This document shows positions 52,003-60,770 of a stretch of DNA of 64,000 nt, piece by piece. Positions within the stretch are counted from its first letter, which is position 1. Each line of letters opens with the position of its first letter. The stretch lies in the NCBI RefSeq assembly GCF_015694345.1, contig NZ_JADQDC010000001.1:248001-312000 (forward strand). The letters run 5' to 3'. Origin of the DNA: Novosphingobium jiangmenense (GTDB lineage: Bacteria; Pseudomonadota; Alphaproteobacteria; Sphingomonadales; Sphingomonadaceae). The notes under the pieces were generated by a model. It was given only the letters and a program-made list of their open reading frames with translations. It was not told where the DNA came from and did no database searches. Made by a program: the position numbers and the translations under genes.

Positions 52003-54273
52003 TCAGAAATGGGCGCTGAGCTGGATGCCGTAAGTACGCGGTTCGTTGTAGTTTATCTGGTCCTGCGTGATAACTGGCGCGATGGCAGTGACATAGGCCT
52101 TGTTCGTCAGGTTCTTGCCCCACAGTGCAATCTCGTAGCGATTGTTCGGCGCGGCCCATGCGAGGCGGCCATTGAGCAGGCCATAGCCAGCGACCTTGTT
52201 GCTTGGCGCATTGTCCGGGAACAGGAAGATCGAGGACGTGTAGGTGCCATCGACATTCGCCCGCACTTCGCTTCCGTTGGCGAGCGGCACGGTCAGGCGA
52301 ATGCCGGCGGAGCCCGCGAAGTTGGGGGCATTGACCAGTCGGTTGCCAGAATAATTCGTCCCGCCTAGCGCCGCGAAGTTCTTGTATTCGCTGTCCATCA
52401 CCGTGATCGCGGTGAACAGTTCGAGGTTGCGCACCGGCCGCGCGGTCACTTCCGCTTCCAGCCCGTAGATCCGCGCGTTGCCGGCGTTAAGCTTGCGCTG
52501 GACCGGAACGGGGCCGGACAGGTCGAAGATGAACACCTGCAGGTCGCGGTAGTCGTAATAGAAGGCCGAGGCATTGAAGCGCAGGTGGCGGTCGAGCAGG
52601 TCGGTCTTGATCCCGGCCTCCCAGGCGTAGAGCTTCTCGGAGCGGAACGGGGCAAGCTGGAGTGGATCGGTGGACGCGCCGCCAGCAAAGCCGCCGCTGT
52701 TGTAGCCCTTCGAGAACGAGGCGAAGAGCAGGGTGTCGCCGGTCTTGTAGTTGAGCGCGGCGCGCCAGCTGAGATCGTTGAAGCTCTGCCGCCGGTCAAA
52801 ATCGAGCAGGGGCACGACCACGTCGGAATAGGCCTTGCGCGGAACGACGGTGCCGAGCGCATCGAACAGACTGGCGAACTTCATGCCGATGCGATCGTGC
52901 GAATAGCGCAGGCCGAGCGTCGCGGTAAGCTCGTCGGTCAGCTTGTAGTCCGCCTGGCCGAAGAGGGCGTAGCTGTCGGTCTTCTGGGTATAGGGATAGC
53001 GCAGCAGGCCGAGCGAGTTGACAGGATCGAACCCGCCCAGCGGCGCCGAGGGATCGCGCAGGGCCCGCAGCAGGTCGAAGCTGCTGTCGGTCTTGAGCGT
53101 ATCGTGGAAGTAGAACCCGCCGACGATCCAGTTCAGAGCGTTCTCACCGACCGACTGCAGGCGCAACTCCTGGCTGAACTGGCGCGGGCGATCTTCGTAG
53201 TAGGCGGTGATCACCTGGTTGGGGCTGGCGTCGGTGTCCTCCAGCGTGGCGCGGTTGACCTGCTCGTAGGCGGTTATCGACGTCAACTGCACGCCGCCAA
53301 AGGTGAACTGCCCGGTGAGCGAGGCGCCGAACACGTCGATCCGCTCCTTGCCCTCAACGTCGTAGTCGCCCGCCCAGGGATCACCATCGGTATCGGCATA
53401 GCCGAGGCCATCGGTCGGCGTGCCATTGGGAAGGAATGCGGGGTCGCCAAAGAAATCGATGCCCTGGCCGCGGTGCTGGAACTGGCGCGCACCTCCGCTG
53501 TTGCGCCCGCCGTGCACGGAGAGGCGGACCAGCGTGTCCGGTCCCGGCGTAAAGTCGACGATGGCGCGGGCGGCCCACAGGTCGATGTTGTTGACGCGGT
53601 TCCCGGTCACGCGGTTGAAGGTCGTGCCATCGTTGCGGTGGTAGAGCCCCGAGACGCGGGCCTTGAGCACGTCGCCGGCAATAGGTCCACCGATGCCGCC
53701 TTCGAGACGTACTTCGTCGAACCGGCCATAGAGCGCCGAAACATCGCCGCTGAGCGTGTCGGAAGGCTTGCGCGAGGAGAAGCGGATCGCGCCTGCGGTG
53801 GTGTTGCGACCATAGAGCGTGCCCTGCGGGCCCTTGAGCACTTCGATGCCGTCACTGTCGAAGACGTTGAACAGCTTGCCCGCATTGGCCCCCAGGAAAA
53901 CGTCGTCAACATAGACGCCGACCGCGCCGGTGGTGTTAGAGTTGAAATCGCCGATGCCGACGCCGCGGATGAACAGAGAGGTGGTGGAAGCGGCGGTGCC
54001 AGCCTGCATCGACAGGCTGGGGACAAGCAGGGTCAGGTCGCGCGGATCGCGCACCCCGCTTTCGCGCAGCTGGTCGCCCGAAACGGCGGTAATTGCAATG
54101 GGTACGTCCTGCACGTTCTGCTGGCGACGCTGAGCGGTGACGACGATCTGGCCGATGCCTTCGTCAGCGGGCTTTTCAGAGGACTGGGCCCGCGCAACCT
54201 GGGGCAAGGCAGCAAGACAGGTGGATGCCGCAAGCGCGGCAATGACGGACCGATGAAGCGCAGAGCTGACCAT
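52003..54273 (-). CDS. TonB-dependent outer-membrane receptor 3
   Basis: Receptor of 756 aa. The signal peptide (MVSSALHRS to A-R-A-Q) is followed by the TonB-box-like G-Q-I-V-V-T-A-Q-R-R segment. The plug has V-L-K-G-P-Q-G-T-L-Y-G-R-N-T-T-A-G-A near residue 155, and the barrel ends with F. The start follows GGGAGA. It is in one operon with the FMO downstream and divergent from a TetR regulator across 167 bp. It resembles receptor 1 more than receptor 2 in the plug. The substrate is unknown. Confidence 0.9.
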   Translation of the reverse strand: MVSSALHRSVIAALAASTCLAALPQVARAQSSEKPADEGIGQIVVTAQRRQQNVQDVPIAITAVSGDQLRESGVRDPRDLTLLVPSLSMQAGTAASTTSLFIRGVGIGDFNSNTTGAVGVYVDDVFLGANAGKLFNVFDSDGIEVLKGPQGTLYGRNTTAGAIRFSSRKPSDTLSGDVSALYGRFDEVRLEGGIGGPIAGDVLKARVSGLYHRNDGTTFNRVTGNRVNNIDLWAARAIVDFTPGPDTLVRLSVHGGRNSGGARQFQHRGQGIDFFGDPAFLPNGTPTDGLGYADTDGDPWAGDYDVEGKERIDVFGASLTGQFTFGGVQLTSITAYEQVNRATLEDTDASPNQVITAYYEDRPRQFSQELRLQSVGENALNWIVGGFYFHDTLKTDSSFDLLRALRDPSAPLGGFDPVNSLGLLRYPYTQKTDSYALFGQADYKLTDELTATLGLRYSHDRIGMKFASLFDALGTVVPRKAYSDVVVPLLDFDRRQSFNDLSWRAALNYKTGDTLLFASFSKGYNSGGFAGGASTDPLQLAPFRSEKLYAWEAGIKTDLLDRHLRFNASAFYYDYRDLQVFIFDLSGPVPVQRKLNAGNARIYGLEAEVTARPVRNLELFTAITVMDSEYKNFAALGGTNYSGNRLVNAPNFAGSAGIRLTVPLANGSEVRANVDGTYTSSIFLFPDNAPSNKVAGYGLLNGRLAWAAPNNRYEIALWGKNLTNKAYVTAIAPVITQDQINYNEPRTYGIQLSAHF

Positions 54274-54375
54274 TACCCGATTCTCCCTGATGCAAGGGCA
54301 AGCGGCTTCTCTGGCCGGTTCCTGCCCGTCCGGGACGTTGTTCCTTCTTCGTCGGTTATGGTCAAGGCCAAAAAT

Positions 54376-54387
54376 GGATAAAAATCC
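54376..54387. promoter_or_regulatory. weak inverted repeat in TonB/TetR divergent promoter
   Basis: GGAT and ATCC around AAAA, in an A/T-rich part of the 167-bp divergent region. It is where a TetR operator would be expected, but the arms are short and chance is a fair explanation. Confidence 0.25.
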
Positions 54388-54440
54388 GAATATCCGTCAA
54401 AACAGGTTGCGCGGCTGCGGTCATGCGATATGATTGCGAC

Positions 54441-55115
54441 ATGGCTCGAACACCCTCTTCCGCCCCTCCCGCCGGTCGCAAGCAACTCATTCGTCGGCCG
54501 CGCCAAAAGCGCAGCGAACAGCGGTTCGAAGCGATTCTCGATGCGGCAGAGGTTCTGCTCGAACGGCTCGAGCCTGCAGAGATCAGCATCTACACCCTGG
54601 CCGAAGAGGCCGGCATAACGCCGCCCTCGATCTATCATTTCTTTTCGGATTCCGGTCAGGTCTTCATTGCCTTGTCCGAACGCATCCATCTGCGTTTTGT
54701 CGCTGCCTTCGACAGTCCTCCACCCGGCGAGTTCCGCAGCTGGCAGGAGCTGATGTCGCTGCGATTCAGCGAAGGGCGCGATTACTACAATCGCCACGCC
54801 GCCGCGCGGCGGTTGCTGCTGGGCTCGGGCCTGTCCGCGGCGATCCGCGCCCGCGATCTGGAGATCGACCGGCAAGTGGCGTTGCGCAGCCTTGCCGAAC
54901 TGCAGCACCACTTCGTCTTTCCCGACCTGCCTGAACTGGTCGAGCGATTCACCGAACTGCTGGTGATCAACGATGCGCTCTGGGCCCTCTCCGTCCACCG
55001 CCACGATACGATCACGGACGCCTACGAGGAGCAGGCGAGGCGGGCTCGAGAGGCCTACACGCGCACCTTCCTGCCCGAATACCTGGCACGGAGGCACGAC
55101 AACAAGGCGGCCTGA
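54441..55115 (+). CDS. TetR-family transcriptional regulator
   Basis: Regulator of 224 aa. A basic N-terminal arm (R-R-P-R-Q-K-R-S-E-Q-R) precedes the TetR helix-turn-helix I-S-I-Y-T-L-A-E-E-A-G-I-T-P-P-S-I-Y-H-F (about residues 48-67). A helical ligand-binding domain with an Arg-rich centre follows. An ATG six codons upstream (54423) is an alternative start. It is divergent from the TonB-FMO operon and upstream of an aminotransferase, so it likely represses both until the substrate arrives. Confidence 0.85.
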   Translation: MARTPSSAPPAGRKQLIRRPRQKRSEQRFEAILDAAEVLLERLEPAEISIYTLAEEAGITPPSIYHFFSDSGQVFIALSERIHLRFVAAFDSPPPGEFRSWQELMSLRFSEGRDYYNRHAAARRLLLGSGLSAAIRARDLEIDRQVALRSLAELQHHFVFPDLPELVERFTELLVINDALWALSVHRHDTITDAYEEQARRAREAYTRTFLPEYLARRHDNKAA

Positions 55116-55156
55116 AGCACAATTCCACCCTGTCTCCCATTCGAGGAAACCAGACG

Positions 55157-56428
55157 ATGAGCGCCAAGCCCAACGACCTTGCCCTGCGTGAACGGGCCGT
55201 GAAAGTCATTCCCAACGGCATGTTCGGCCACGAGGCGACGCACCTCCTGCCGGCTTCGTTCCCGCAGTTCTTCAGCAAGGCCAAGGGTGCCTATATCTGG
55301 GACGTCGACGGCAACCGTTATCTCGACATGATGTGCGCGTATGGTCCGAACCTGCTGGGCTATGGCGACGAGCGGGTTGACGCTGCTGCAACGCGGCAGC
55401 TGGCGCTGGGCGACACGATGACCGGTCCGGGGGCAGTGCTGGTCGAACTGAGCGAGACGCTGGTGAGCATGGTCAGCCACGCCGACTGGGCCATGGTCTG
55501 CAAGAACGGCACCGATGCCACGACAATGGCGATGACAGTCGCCCGCGCGCAGACCGGCAAGCGCCGCATCCTCGTGGCCGACGGGGCCTATCATGGTGCC
55601 GCTCCATGGTGCACACCGATGCCCGGCGGCATCGTGCCCGAGGAGCGTGCATTCATCTCTAAGTATGCGTGGAACGACATTTCCAGCCTTGAAGCGGCGG
55701 TGGCCGAGGCGGGAGATGATCTGGCGGCAATCTTTGCCTCGCCGTTCAAGCACGATGCCTTCCAGGACCAGACCCTGCCCGACCCCGCTTATGCCCGTCT
55801 GGCACGTGAACTTTGCGACGCGACCGGGGCGAAGTTGATCGTCGACGACGTGCGCGCCGGCTTCCGGCTGGTGCGCGATTGCAGCTGGGAACTGGTCGGC
55901 GTGCGCCCAGACCTCTCCAGCTGGGGCAAGTCCTTCGCCAATGGCCACCCGATCTCGGCGCTTCTGGGATCGGACAGTTGCCGCGTCGGCGCTGAGGCGA
56001 TCTATGCGACCGGCAGCTTCTGGTTCTCGGCGGTGCCCATGGCCGCCGCAATCGAGACGCTGCGCATCCTGCGCGAGAGCGATTACCTCGAGCACATGGT
56101 CGCGCTTGGCACGAAGTTGCGTGAGGGTCTGGAGCCGGTCGCCGCAAGGCATGGCTTCAGTCTGCGACAGACGGGGCCGGTGCAGATGCCGCAGATCCTG
56201 TTCGATGAAGACCCCGATTTCCGCATCGGTTTCGCCTGGGCCGAAGCCATGCTTGAACGCGGGGTTTACGTCCACCCCTGGCACAACATGTTCCTCAACG
56301 CGGCGATGACCGAAGCCGACATCGACCTGCTGCTTGAAGCGGCAGATGGAGCGCTGGCGCACGTGCGCAAATCCGTCGCCGCGCTTCAGCCCCATCCGCT
56401 GCTGATGCTGATGCTCGGCGCTCATTGA
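55157..56428 (+). CDS. class III aminotransferase (glutamate-1-semialdehyde aminomutase-like)
   Basis: PLP enzyme of 423 aa in the GSA-aminomutase branch. The PLP Lys is in S-S-W-G-K-S-F-A-N-G-H-P, the cofactor Asp in L-I-V-D-D-V-R-A-G-F-R, and the early G-N-R-Y-L-D-M-M-C-A-Y-G is typical. The start follows CGAGGAAA. It lies 41 bp after the TetR gene. It is probably not the housekeeping HemL: it departs from HemL motifs and sits in a catabolic locus. A role on beta- or gamma-amino acids is more likely. Confidence 0.85.
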   Translation: MSAKPNDLALRERAVKVIPNGMFGHEATHLLPASFPQFFSKAKGAYIWDVDGNRYLDMMCAYGPNLLGYGDERVDAAATRQLALGDTMTGPGAVLVELSETLVSMVSHADWAMVCKNGTDATTMAMTVARAQTGKRRILVADGAYHGAAPWCTPMPGGIVPEERAFISKYAWNDISSLEAAVAEAGDDLAAIFASPFKHDAFQDQTLPDPAYARLARELCDATGAKLIVDDVRAGFRLVRDCSWELVGVRPDLSSWGKSFANGHPISALLGSDSCRVGAEAIYATGSFWFSAVPMAAAIETLRILRESDYLEHMVALGTKLREGLEPVAARHGFSLRQTGPVQMPQILFDEDPDFRIGFAWAEAMLERGVYVHPWHNMFLNAAMTEADIDLLLEAADGALAHVRKSVAALQPHPLLMLMLGAH

Positions 56429-56650
56429 CTGCACACAGGGCTGGATCTCCACAGGAACAAGGGGCGGTCGCGAGAGGTGGAGTCCGCCCAATCCACGACG
56501 CCTATTTCAATAATATACATTATGTTAAATTAAGGGAATGCCGGATGGCTCTGGATGCAAGACGAGCTCATCGTCTGTCACAAATGATGCGCGCGCAGCC
56601 CGTGGGCCGCGCCGCCGCTTCCGGACTTCGGCAGGCCGCCGAACTCCAAG
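56429..56650. other. gene-free gap between catabolic and polysaccharide blocks
   Basis: A 222-bp gap between convergent genes. An AT-rich patch lies at 56505-56545. TTCGGC/GCCGAA (56627-56632 and 56638-56643) forms a small hairpin 8 bp past the EpsG-like stop and could end that transcript. Open frames here lack codon or family support. Confidence 0.5.
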
Positions 56651-57721
56651 TCAGAACCCGACCGAGTCACCGCCGGGAAATCCGAAAATCCAAGTCTGGT
56701 AAGGAACGTAGCATTGTTCGAAATGCCACGAAACCTGTGACCAGACTACAAACACGAGGAACAAGCCCAGATATGGAAAGGCAGAATGCAGCCCAGCATT
56801 CTTGCGGATGGCCAGATAGGGAATGCGGGCGAAGATCATGGCCTGGACTGGAATGAGATAGTAGCCGAACCTGTCTCCGATCACGGTCGAGACCGGAACC
56901 AGCAGGCAGGCAAGCGCCATCCCGATCGCGCCAATGCTTGCCAGGCTGTAGTCTTTTGGCCAGGCCAGCGGCCATTCCTTGCGCGCAAAGAGAAGGAAGT
57001 AGAGCGCGGAAAGACCCAGGATCGATACCCGGAAAGCCGCTCCCACCGCATCGATGCCGGTGTCGATGTAACGGCTGGTCGCTACATCGAAGGCCTCGCT
57101 CGCCATTTGGAAATAGACACCGGGAAGTGCCAGGAGCGCTGCGAGGATCAATCTTCCGCGCGTGTAGCGCCCTGTCGCGAGGGGCAACAGCAACATGAAG
57201 ACGAGAGCGCTGGTATGAAAGCCGGCGGCAAGCACAACCCAGAGTGCAAAACGCAGCGGTCGTCGGTCGGTGAATGCCGTGAATGCGATGCAGATCAGTC
57301 CGATGGCCGCACCTTGGCGAATTCCGGACATCGGCATGTTGATGATCAGGATCGGGAAGAGCAGCACGAGAAAGCCCAGCGGGTCAGGCTGTCTACGGGC
57401 CAGAATGTGAATGCCGACAAAGAATACCGCGCTCGAGGCGATGTTGGCGACCGGGTAGGGAAAACCGGATTCGTTAATCCAGGCAAGGATCGCCCACCAT
57501 ATCGGTTCCTGGATTCGGGTCAGGCTGGACCAGTCGAAGTTGGCGGCTCCCACGTACTGGTAGTAGTATCCAGACCAGTCGCAACCAACCTGATATCGAA
57601 AGGCCGAGAACAGGAACAGGCCTAAGAGTACCGGATAGTAGATCTGCACCCGGGCCATGCCGCGCCCTGCGAGCGCATATCGCAGCATGAACAGGACAGT
57701 TATCAGGGCAACGTAGAGCAT
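56651..57721 (-). CDS. EpsG-like polysaccharide polymerase
   Basis: Integral membrane protein of 356 aa with about ten hydrophobic segments, EpsG/Wzy-type. Typical spots are F-S-A-F-R-Y-Q-V-G-C-D-W-S-G-Y near residue 40 and the N-M-P-M-S-G-I-R-Q-G-A-A-I-G-L motif near residue 130, seen in EpsG proteins. It would join repeat units of an exopolysaccharide or O-chain on the periplasmic side. The start shares one base with the stop of the upstream glycosyltransferase (TGATG). It is the last gene of the operon. Confidence 0.8.
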   Translation of the reverse strand: MLYVALITVLFMLRYALAGRGMARVQIYYPVLLGLFLFSAFRYQVGCDWSGYYYQYVGAANFDWSSLTRIQEPIWWAILAWINESGFPYPVANIASSAVFFVGIHILARRQPDPLGFLVLLFPILIINMPMSGIRQGAAIGLICIAFTAFTDRRPLRFALWVVLAAGFHTSALVFMLLLPLATGRYTRGRLILAALLALPGVYFQMASEAFDVATSRYIDTGIDAVGAAFRVSILGLSALYFLLFARKEWPLAWPKDYSLASIGAIGMALACLLVPVSTVIGDRFGYYLIPVQAMIFARIPYLAIRKNAGLHSAFPYLGLFLVFVVWSQVSWHFEQCYVPYQTWIFGFPGGDSVGF

Positions 57722-58800
57722 CAGTCACCCCTTCCTTGACTGGCCACTTCGCGCAACATCCGTGCGACCTGTGGCCCCCAGACGCGGAGGGAATAGTGCC
57801 GTTCGACTTTGCGCCGCCCCTCATCCCCCATCCGGGCTCGCAAGGAAGGATCACTCAGCAGCGTCCGCAGCGCTGCTGTCCACTCCTCTTCGGTAGACGC
57901 GAGAAACCCGTTGACCCCGTGTTCGACGATCTCCGCATTTACGCCAACGGGTGAAGCGACGACCGGCAAGCCACAAGCCATGTACTGGATCAACTTGTAA
58001 CCACACTTCCCCCGCGCCCAAGGCGTATCGGTCAACGGCATGATGCCTATATCCATCGCCTGAATGCGCGCCACCTCCGAGTCTTCGGTCCAGGGCAGAT
58101 TGTCCAGCAGCGGGTGCGCGACCGCCGCCCGCCCAGCGCCGACTGCGGCGATCCTCGCCCCATGAGCCTCGGCAACCTCGCTCAGTAGCGGCATTATCGG
58201 TGCAATGTATTCGGTCCATGTACTCGGTGTGCCGATCCAGCCTACTGACAACGTCCGCGGCAGGATATGCGCTGGCCGTGGCGCGTAGGCATCAAGATCG
58301 ACCACGGTCGGAACAATCTCGATCCGGCGCGCTCCGGCGGCTTTGGCCCGCTCGGCCAGATAACGGTTCCCGACGGTTATCAGTTCGGCCGAACCGATCA
58401 GCCGGTCAAGCTTTGCCCCAAGAAGCCGTCGGACCGTCGAGGAACGATGCTGGTCATAGTTATGGAACACAGCATCATCGTAATCGATGACGAGTGGTAC
58501 ACTCTTCGAAAGCAGCGCTCGTTCAACGGCCCAGGTCAGCCAGGGCAGAGCTTCCTTTTCAAGCCACATAACGTCGTACTTGCAAGCGCTTCGCAGCTGT
58601 GAAACGCGCCGCGCATACGCGCCGATGGTCGGGCGCAGAATCGATCGACCGGCGTACCGACGTTCAAGGTAGGTCTGATCGAAGAACGGCGCGAGCGAAT
58701 GTTCGATGCCCTGCGATCGCAATGCATCGCCATATTGAATCATGCGAAGTCTGCTCGAGGCACCCATCCGGTCGTAGCGGGTCATCATGAGGGTCCTCAT
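57721..58800 (-). CDS. glycosyltransferase, GT4-like
   Basis: Glycosyltransferase of 359 aa with a GT-B fold. The N-terminal half carries R-M-G-A-S-S-R-L-R-M. The C-terminal donor site reads G-I-M-P-L-T-D-T-P-W-A-R-G-K-C-G-Y-K-L-I-Q-Y-M-A-C-G-L-P-V-V-A-S. The start overlaps the asparagine synthase stop by 4 bp; an ATG five codons later is possible. It adds one sugar to the lipid-linked repeat unit; which sugar is unknown. Confidence 0.8.
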   Translation of the reverse strand: MRTLMMTRYDRMGASSRLRMIQYGDALRSQGIEHSLAPFFDQTYLERRYAGRSILRPTIGAYARRVSQLRSACKYDVMWLEKEALPWLTWAVERALLSKSVPLVIDYDDAVFHNYDQHRSSTVRRLLGAKLDRLIGSAELITVGNRYLAERAKAAGARRIEIVPTVVDLDAYAPRPAHILPRTLSVGWIGTPSTWTEYIAPIMPLLSEVAEAHGARIAAVGAGRAAVAHPLLDNLPWTEDSEVARIQAMDIGIMPLTDTPWARGKCGYKLIQYMACGLPVVASPVGVNAEIVEHGVNGFLASTEEEWTAALRTLLSDPSLRARMGDEGRRKVERHYSLRVWGPQVARMLREVASQGRGD

Positions 58801-60770
58801 GCGACGCGCTCACGCCATGCCATCAGCATCAGGATGATCCAGAGTCGGTGGGTCCAGTCGCGGTGGCCGGACAGATGCTCCGCCCAGGCCTTTCGGACGG
58901 GCGCCGGATCGATCAACCCGTCGTGCCGCAGGTTTTCTTCAGACAGGAGATCTTCTGCCCAGCCGCGCAGCGGGCCACGCAGCCAGTCCCCCACCGGGAT
59001 GCCGAAGCCGGTCTTGGGACGTTCGATCAGGTCGCGTGGAACGTGCTGGTAGAGGATCTGCCGCAGCGCCCATTTCCCCTTGCCGTCGCGGATCTTCATC
59101 TGGTTGGGCAGTCTTGCCGAGGCCGCCAGCACCTCTGGATCAAGAAACGGAACACGTGTCTCGAGGCTGATTGCCATCGCCGCGCGGTCCACCTTGCACA
59201 GGATGTCATCGGGCAGATAGGTGCGCATGTCCTGCGCCATCATCCGGGCCGAAGCATCGTGCGCCAGAACCTCGGGCAGAGGATCGTCGAGCAGTGTCTT
59301 GCCGGCCTTCTCGAGGCCGGGCACCATCTGCTCTCCGGGCCATTCGGACACGAGGCTGCGATAAAGGTCGTCCATCGTCCGAACGTCGCGCAACCGTGCC
59401 GCCAGACGGTGCGCCTTGTCGCCCGGTCGTGTCACTCTGCCTCCGGAGATTGCACCGAGGCGATCCCATGCCTTCACAGGAACTGCGGCGATCGCACGGC
59501 CCAGCCCGCCGCGCACTGAATGAGGCATCCAGTCCAATCGCCGCCAGATGCGTGGCCCCCAGAAATAGCGGTTGTAACCGCCGAACAACTCATCGCCCGC
59601 ATCGCCAGACAAGGCCACGGTGACGGTCCCGCGGGCAGCCCTGCACACGAGATGCGTCGGGATCTGCGAGGAATCCGCGAAGGGTTCGTCGTAGATGTCC
59701 GGGAGAAGCGGGATGACTTCGCGCGCATCGTTCTCGGTTACGGTCAGTTCGGTGTGGTCGGTGCCAAGATGCCGGGCCACTGCCGCGGCAAATGGGGCCT
59801 CGTTGAAGGCGGGGTTCTCGAAGCCTACTGTAAAGGTCTGGACAGGCCGCGACGATTGCGCTTGCATCAGGGCCACGATGAGCGAACTGTCGATCCCGCC
59901 CGAGAGAAACGCCCCCAGCGGCACATCGGCGAGCATTTGCCGGTCGACTGCTTTGCGCAGTGCCGTGTCGACGTTGCTGAGCGCCTCATTCTCTGACGTG
60001 AACTGCGCCCCTGCACCACTCTCGATCATCTCGTTGAGAGACCAGTAACGGCGGATTGTCAGCGATCCGTAGCTCTCGCCCGGTCGCAGTGGGGTGTGCG
60101 GGGGCACCACCGGCGCTGTGCCGTCGATTGTCAGGATGCAGCCCGGTTCCAGCTTGTAGACGCCGGGGTGGATGCTGCGCGGGGCAGGGACATAGGCGAA
60201 GCGCAGATATTGCGCCAAAGCCTCACGGCACACATCGCGCGGAAAATCGGGGTGCTGGCGCAGCGCCTTGAGTTCGGATCCGAAGACCAGCGCCTTGCCG
60301 GCCCAGCCCCAGTAAAGCGGCTTTTCGCCCACGCGGTCGCGGGCGAGCGACAGCCGCCTCTCGCGCTTGTCCCAGAGCGCAATGGCAAACATGCCCGCAG
60401 CGCGGCGCAGCGTCTCATCCAACCCCCAATGCGCGATCGCGGCGAGCAGCGTTTCGGTGTCCGAATGTCCCCGCCATTCCGGCCCTGCCCCACCCGCCCC
60501 GAGATCGCGGCGCAGATCGAGGTGATTGTAGATCTCGCCGTTGAAGGCGATCACGTATCTCCCGCAGGCGGAGTGCATTGGCTGCGCGCCGGCGGGGGAA
60601 AGGTCGAGGATCGAAAGACGCCTGTGACCCAGGGCAATGCCTTCGCCGACCCAGACTTCGCCGGCATCGGGGCCGCGTTGAACGAGTGGCTCGGTCATCG
60701 CGCTGATGAGATGGCCCAAATCTCCCGTGGCCTGATGTTGCGGGGCAAGAATCCCGGTCAGGCCGCACAT
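58797..60770 (-). CDS. asnB: asparagine synthase-like amidotransferase
   Basis: Glutamine-hydrolysing amidotransferase of 657 aa. The catalytic Cys is residue 2 (M-C-G-L-T-G-I-L), with R-G-P-D and F-N-G-E-I-Y-N in the glutaminase half. The ATP site L-S-G-G-I-D-S-S lies near residue 290. Such proteins in polysaccharide operons usually amidate a sugar acid or side group instead of making free asparagine; the same family is also found with exosortase loci. It overlaps its neighbours by 4 bp downstream and 13 bp upstream. Confidence 0.85.
   Translation of the reverse strand: MCGLTGILAPQHQATGDLGHLISAMTEPLVQRGPDAGEVWVGEGIALGHRRLSILDLSPAGAQPMHSACGRYVIAFNGEIYNHLDLRRDLGAGGAGPEWRGHSDTETLLAAIAHWGLDETLRRAAGMFAIALWDKRERRLSLARDRVGEKPLYWGWAGKALVFGSELKALRQHPDFPRDVCREALAQYLRFAYVPAPRSIHPGVYKLEPGCILTIDGTAPVVPPHTPLRPGESYGSLTIRRYWSLNEMIESGAGAQFTSENEALSNVDTALRKAVDRQMLADVPLGAFLSGGIDSSLIVALMQAQSSRPVQTFTVGFENPAFNEAPFAAAVARHLGTDHTELTVTENDAREVIPLLPDIYDEPFADSSQIPTHLVCRAARGTVTVALSGDAGDELFGGYNRYFWGPRIWRRLDWMPHSVRGGLGRAIAAVPVKAWDRLGAISGGRVTRPGDKAHRLAARLRDVRTMDDLYRSLVSEWPGEQMVPGLEKAGKTLLDDPLPEVLAHDASARMMAQDMRTYLPDDILCKVDRAAMAISLETRVPFLDPEVLAASARLPNQMKIRDGKGKWALRQILYQHVPRDLIERPKTGFGIPVGDWLRGPLRGWAEDLLSEENLRHDGLIDPAPVRKAWAEHLSGHRDWTHRLWIILMLMAWRERVA

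Noticed and set aside
54376..54387. Firm TetR operator call
   Set aside because: Arms of four bases in an A-rich segment can occur by chance; kept only as a low-confidence site.
55157..56428. Housekeeping hemL
   Set aside because: The branch is right but the context is catabolic with a TetR gene upstream, and motifs differ from canonical HemL.
56425..56856. Plus-strand open frame across the gap and the EpsG-like gene
   Set aside because: It runs antisense through a clear membrane-protein gene, and its residues are Arg/Ser-rich as in GC-rich shadow frames.
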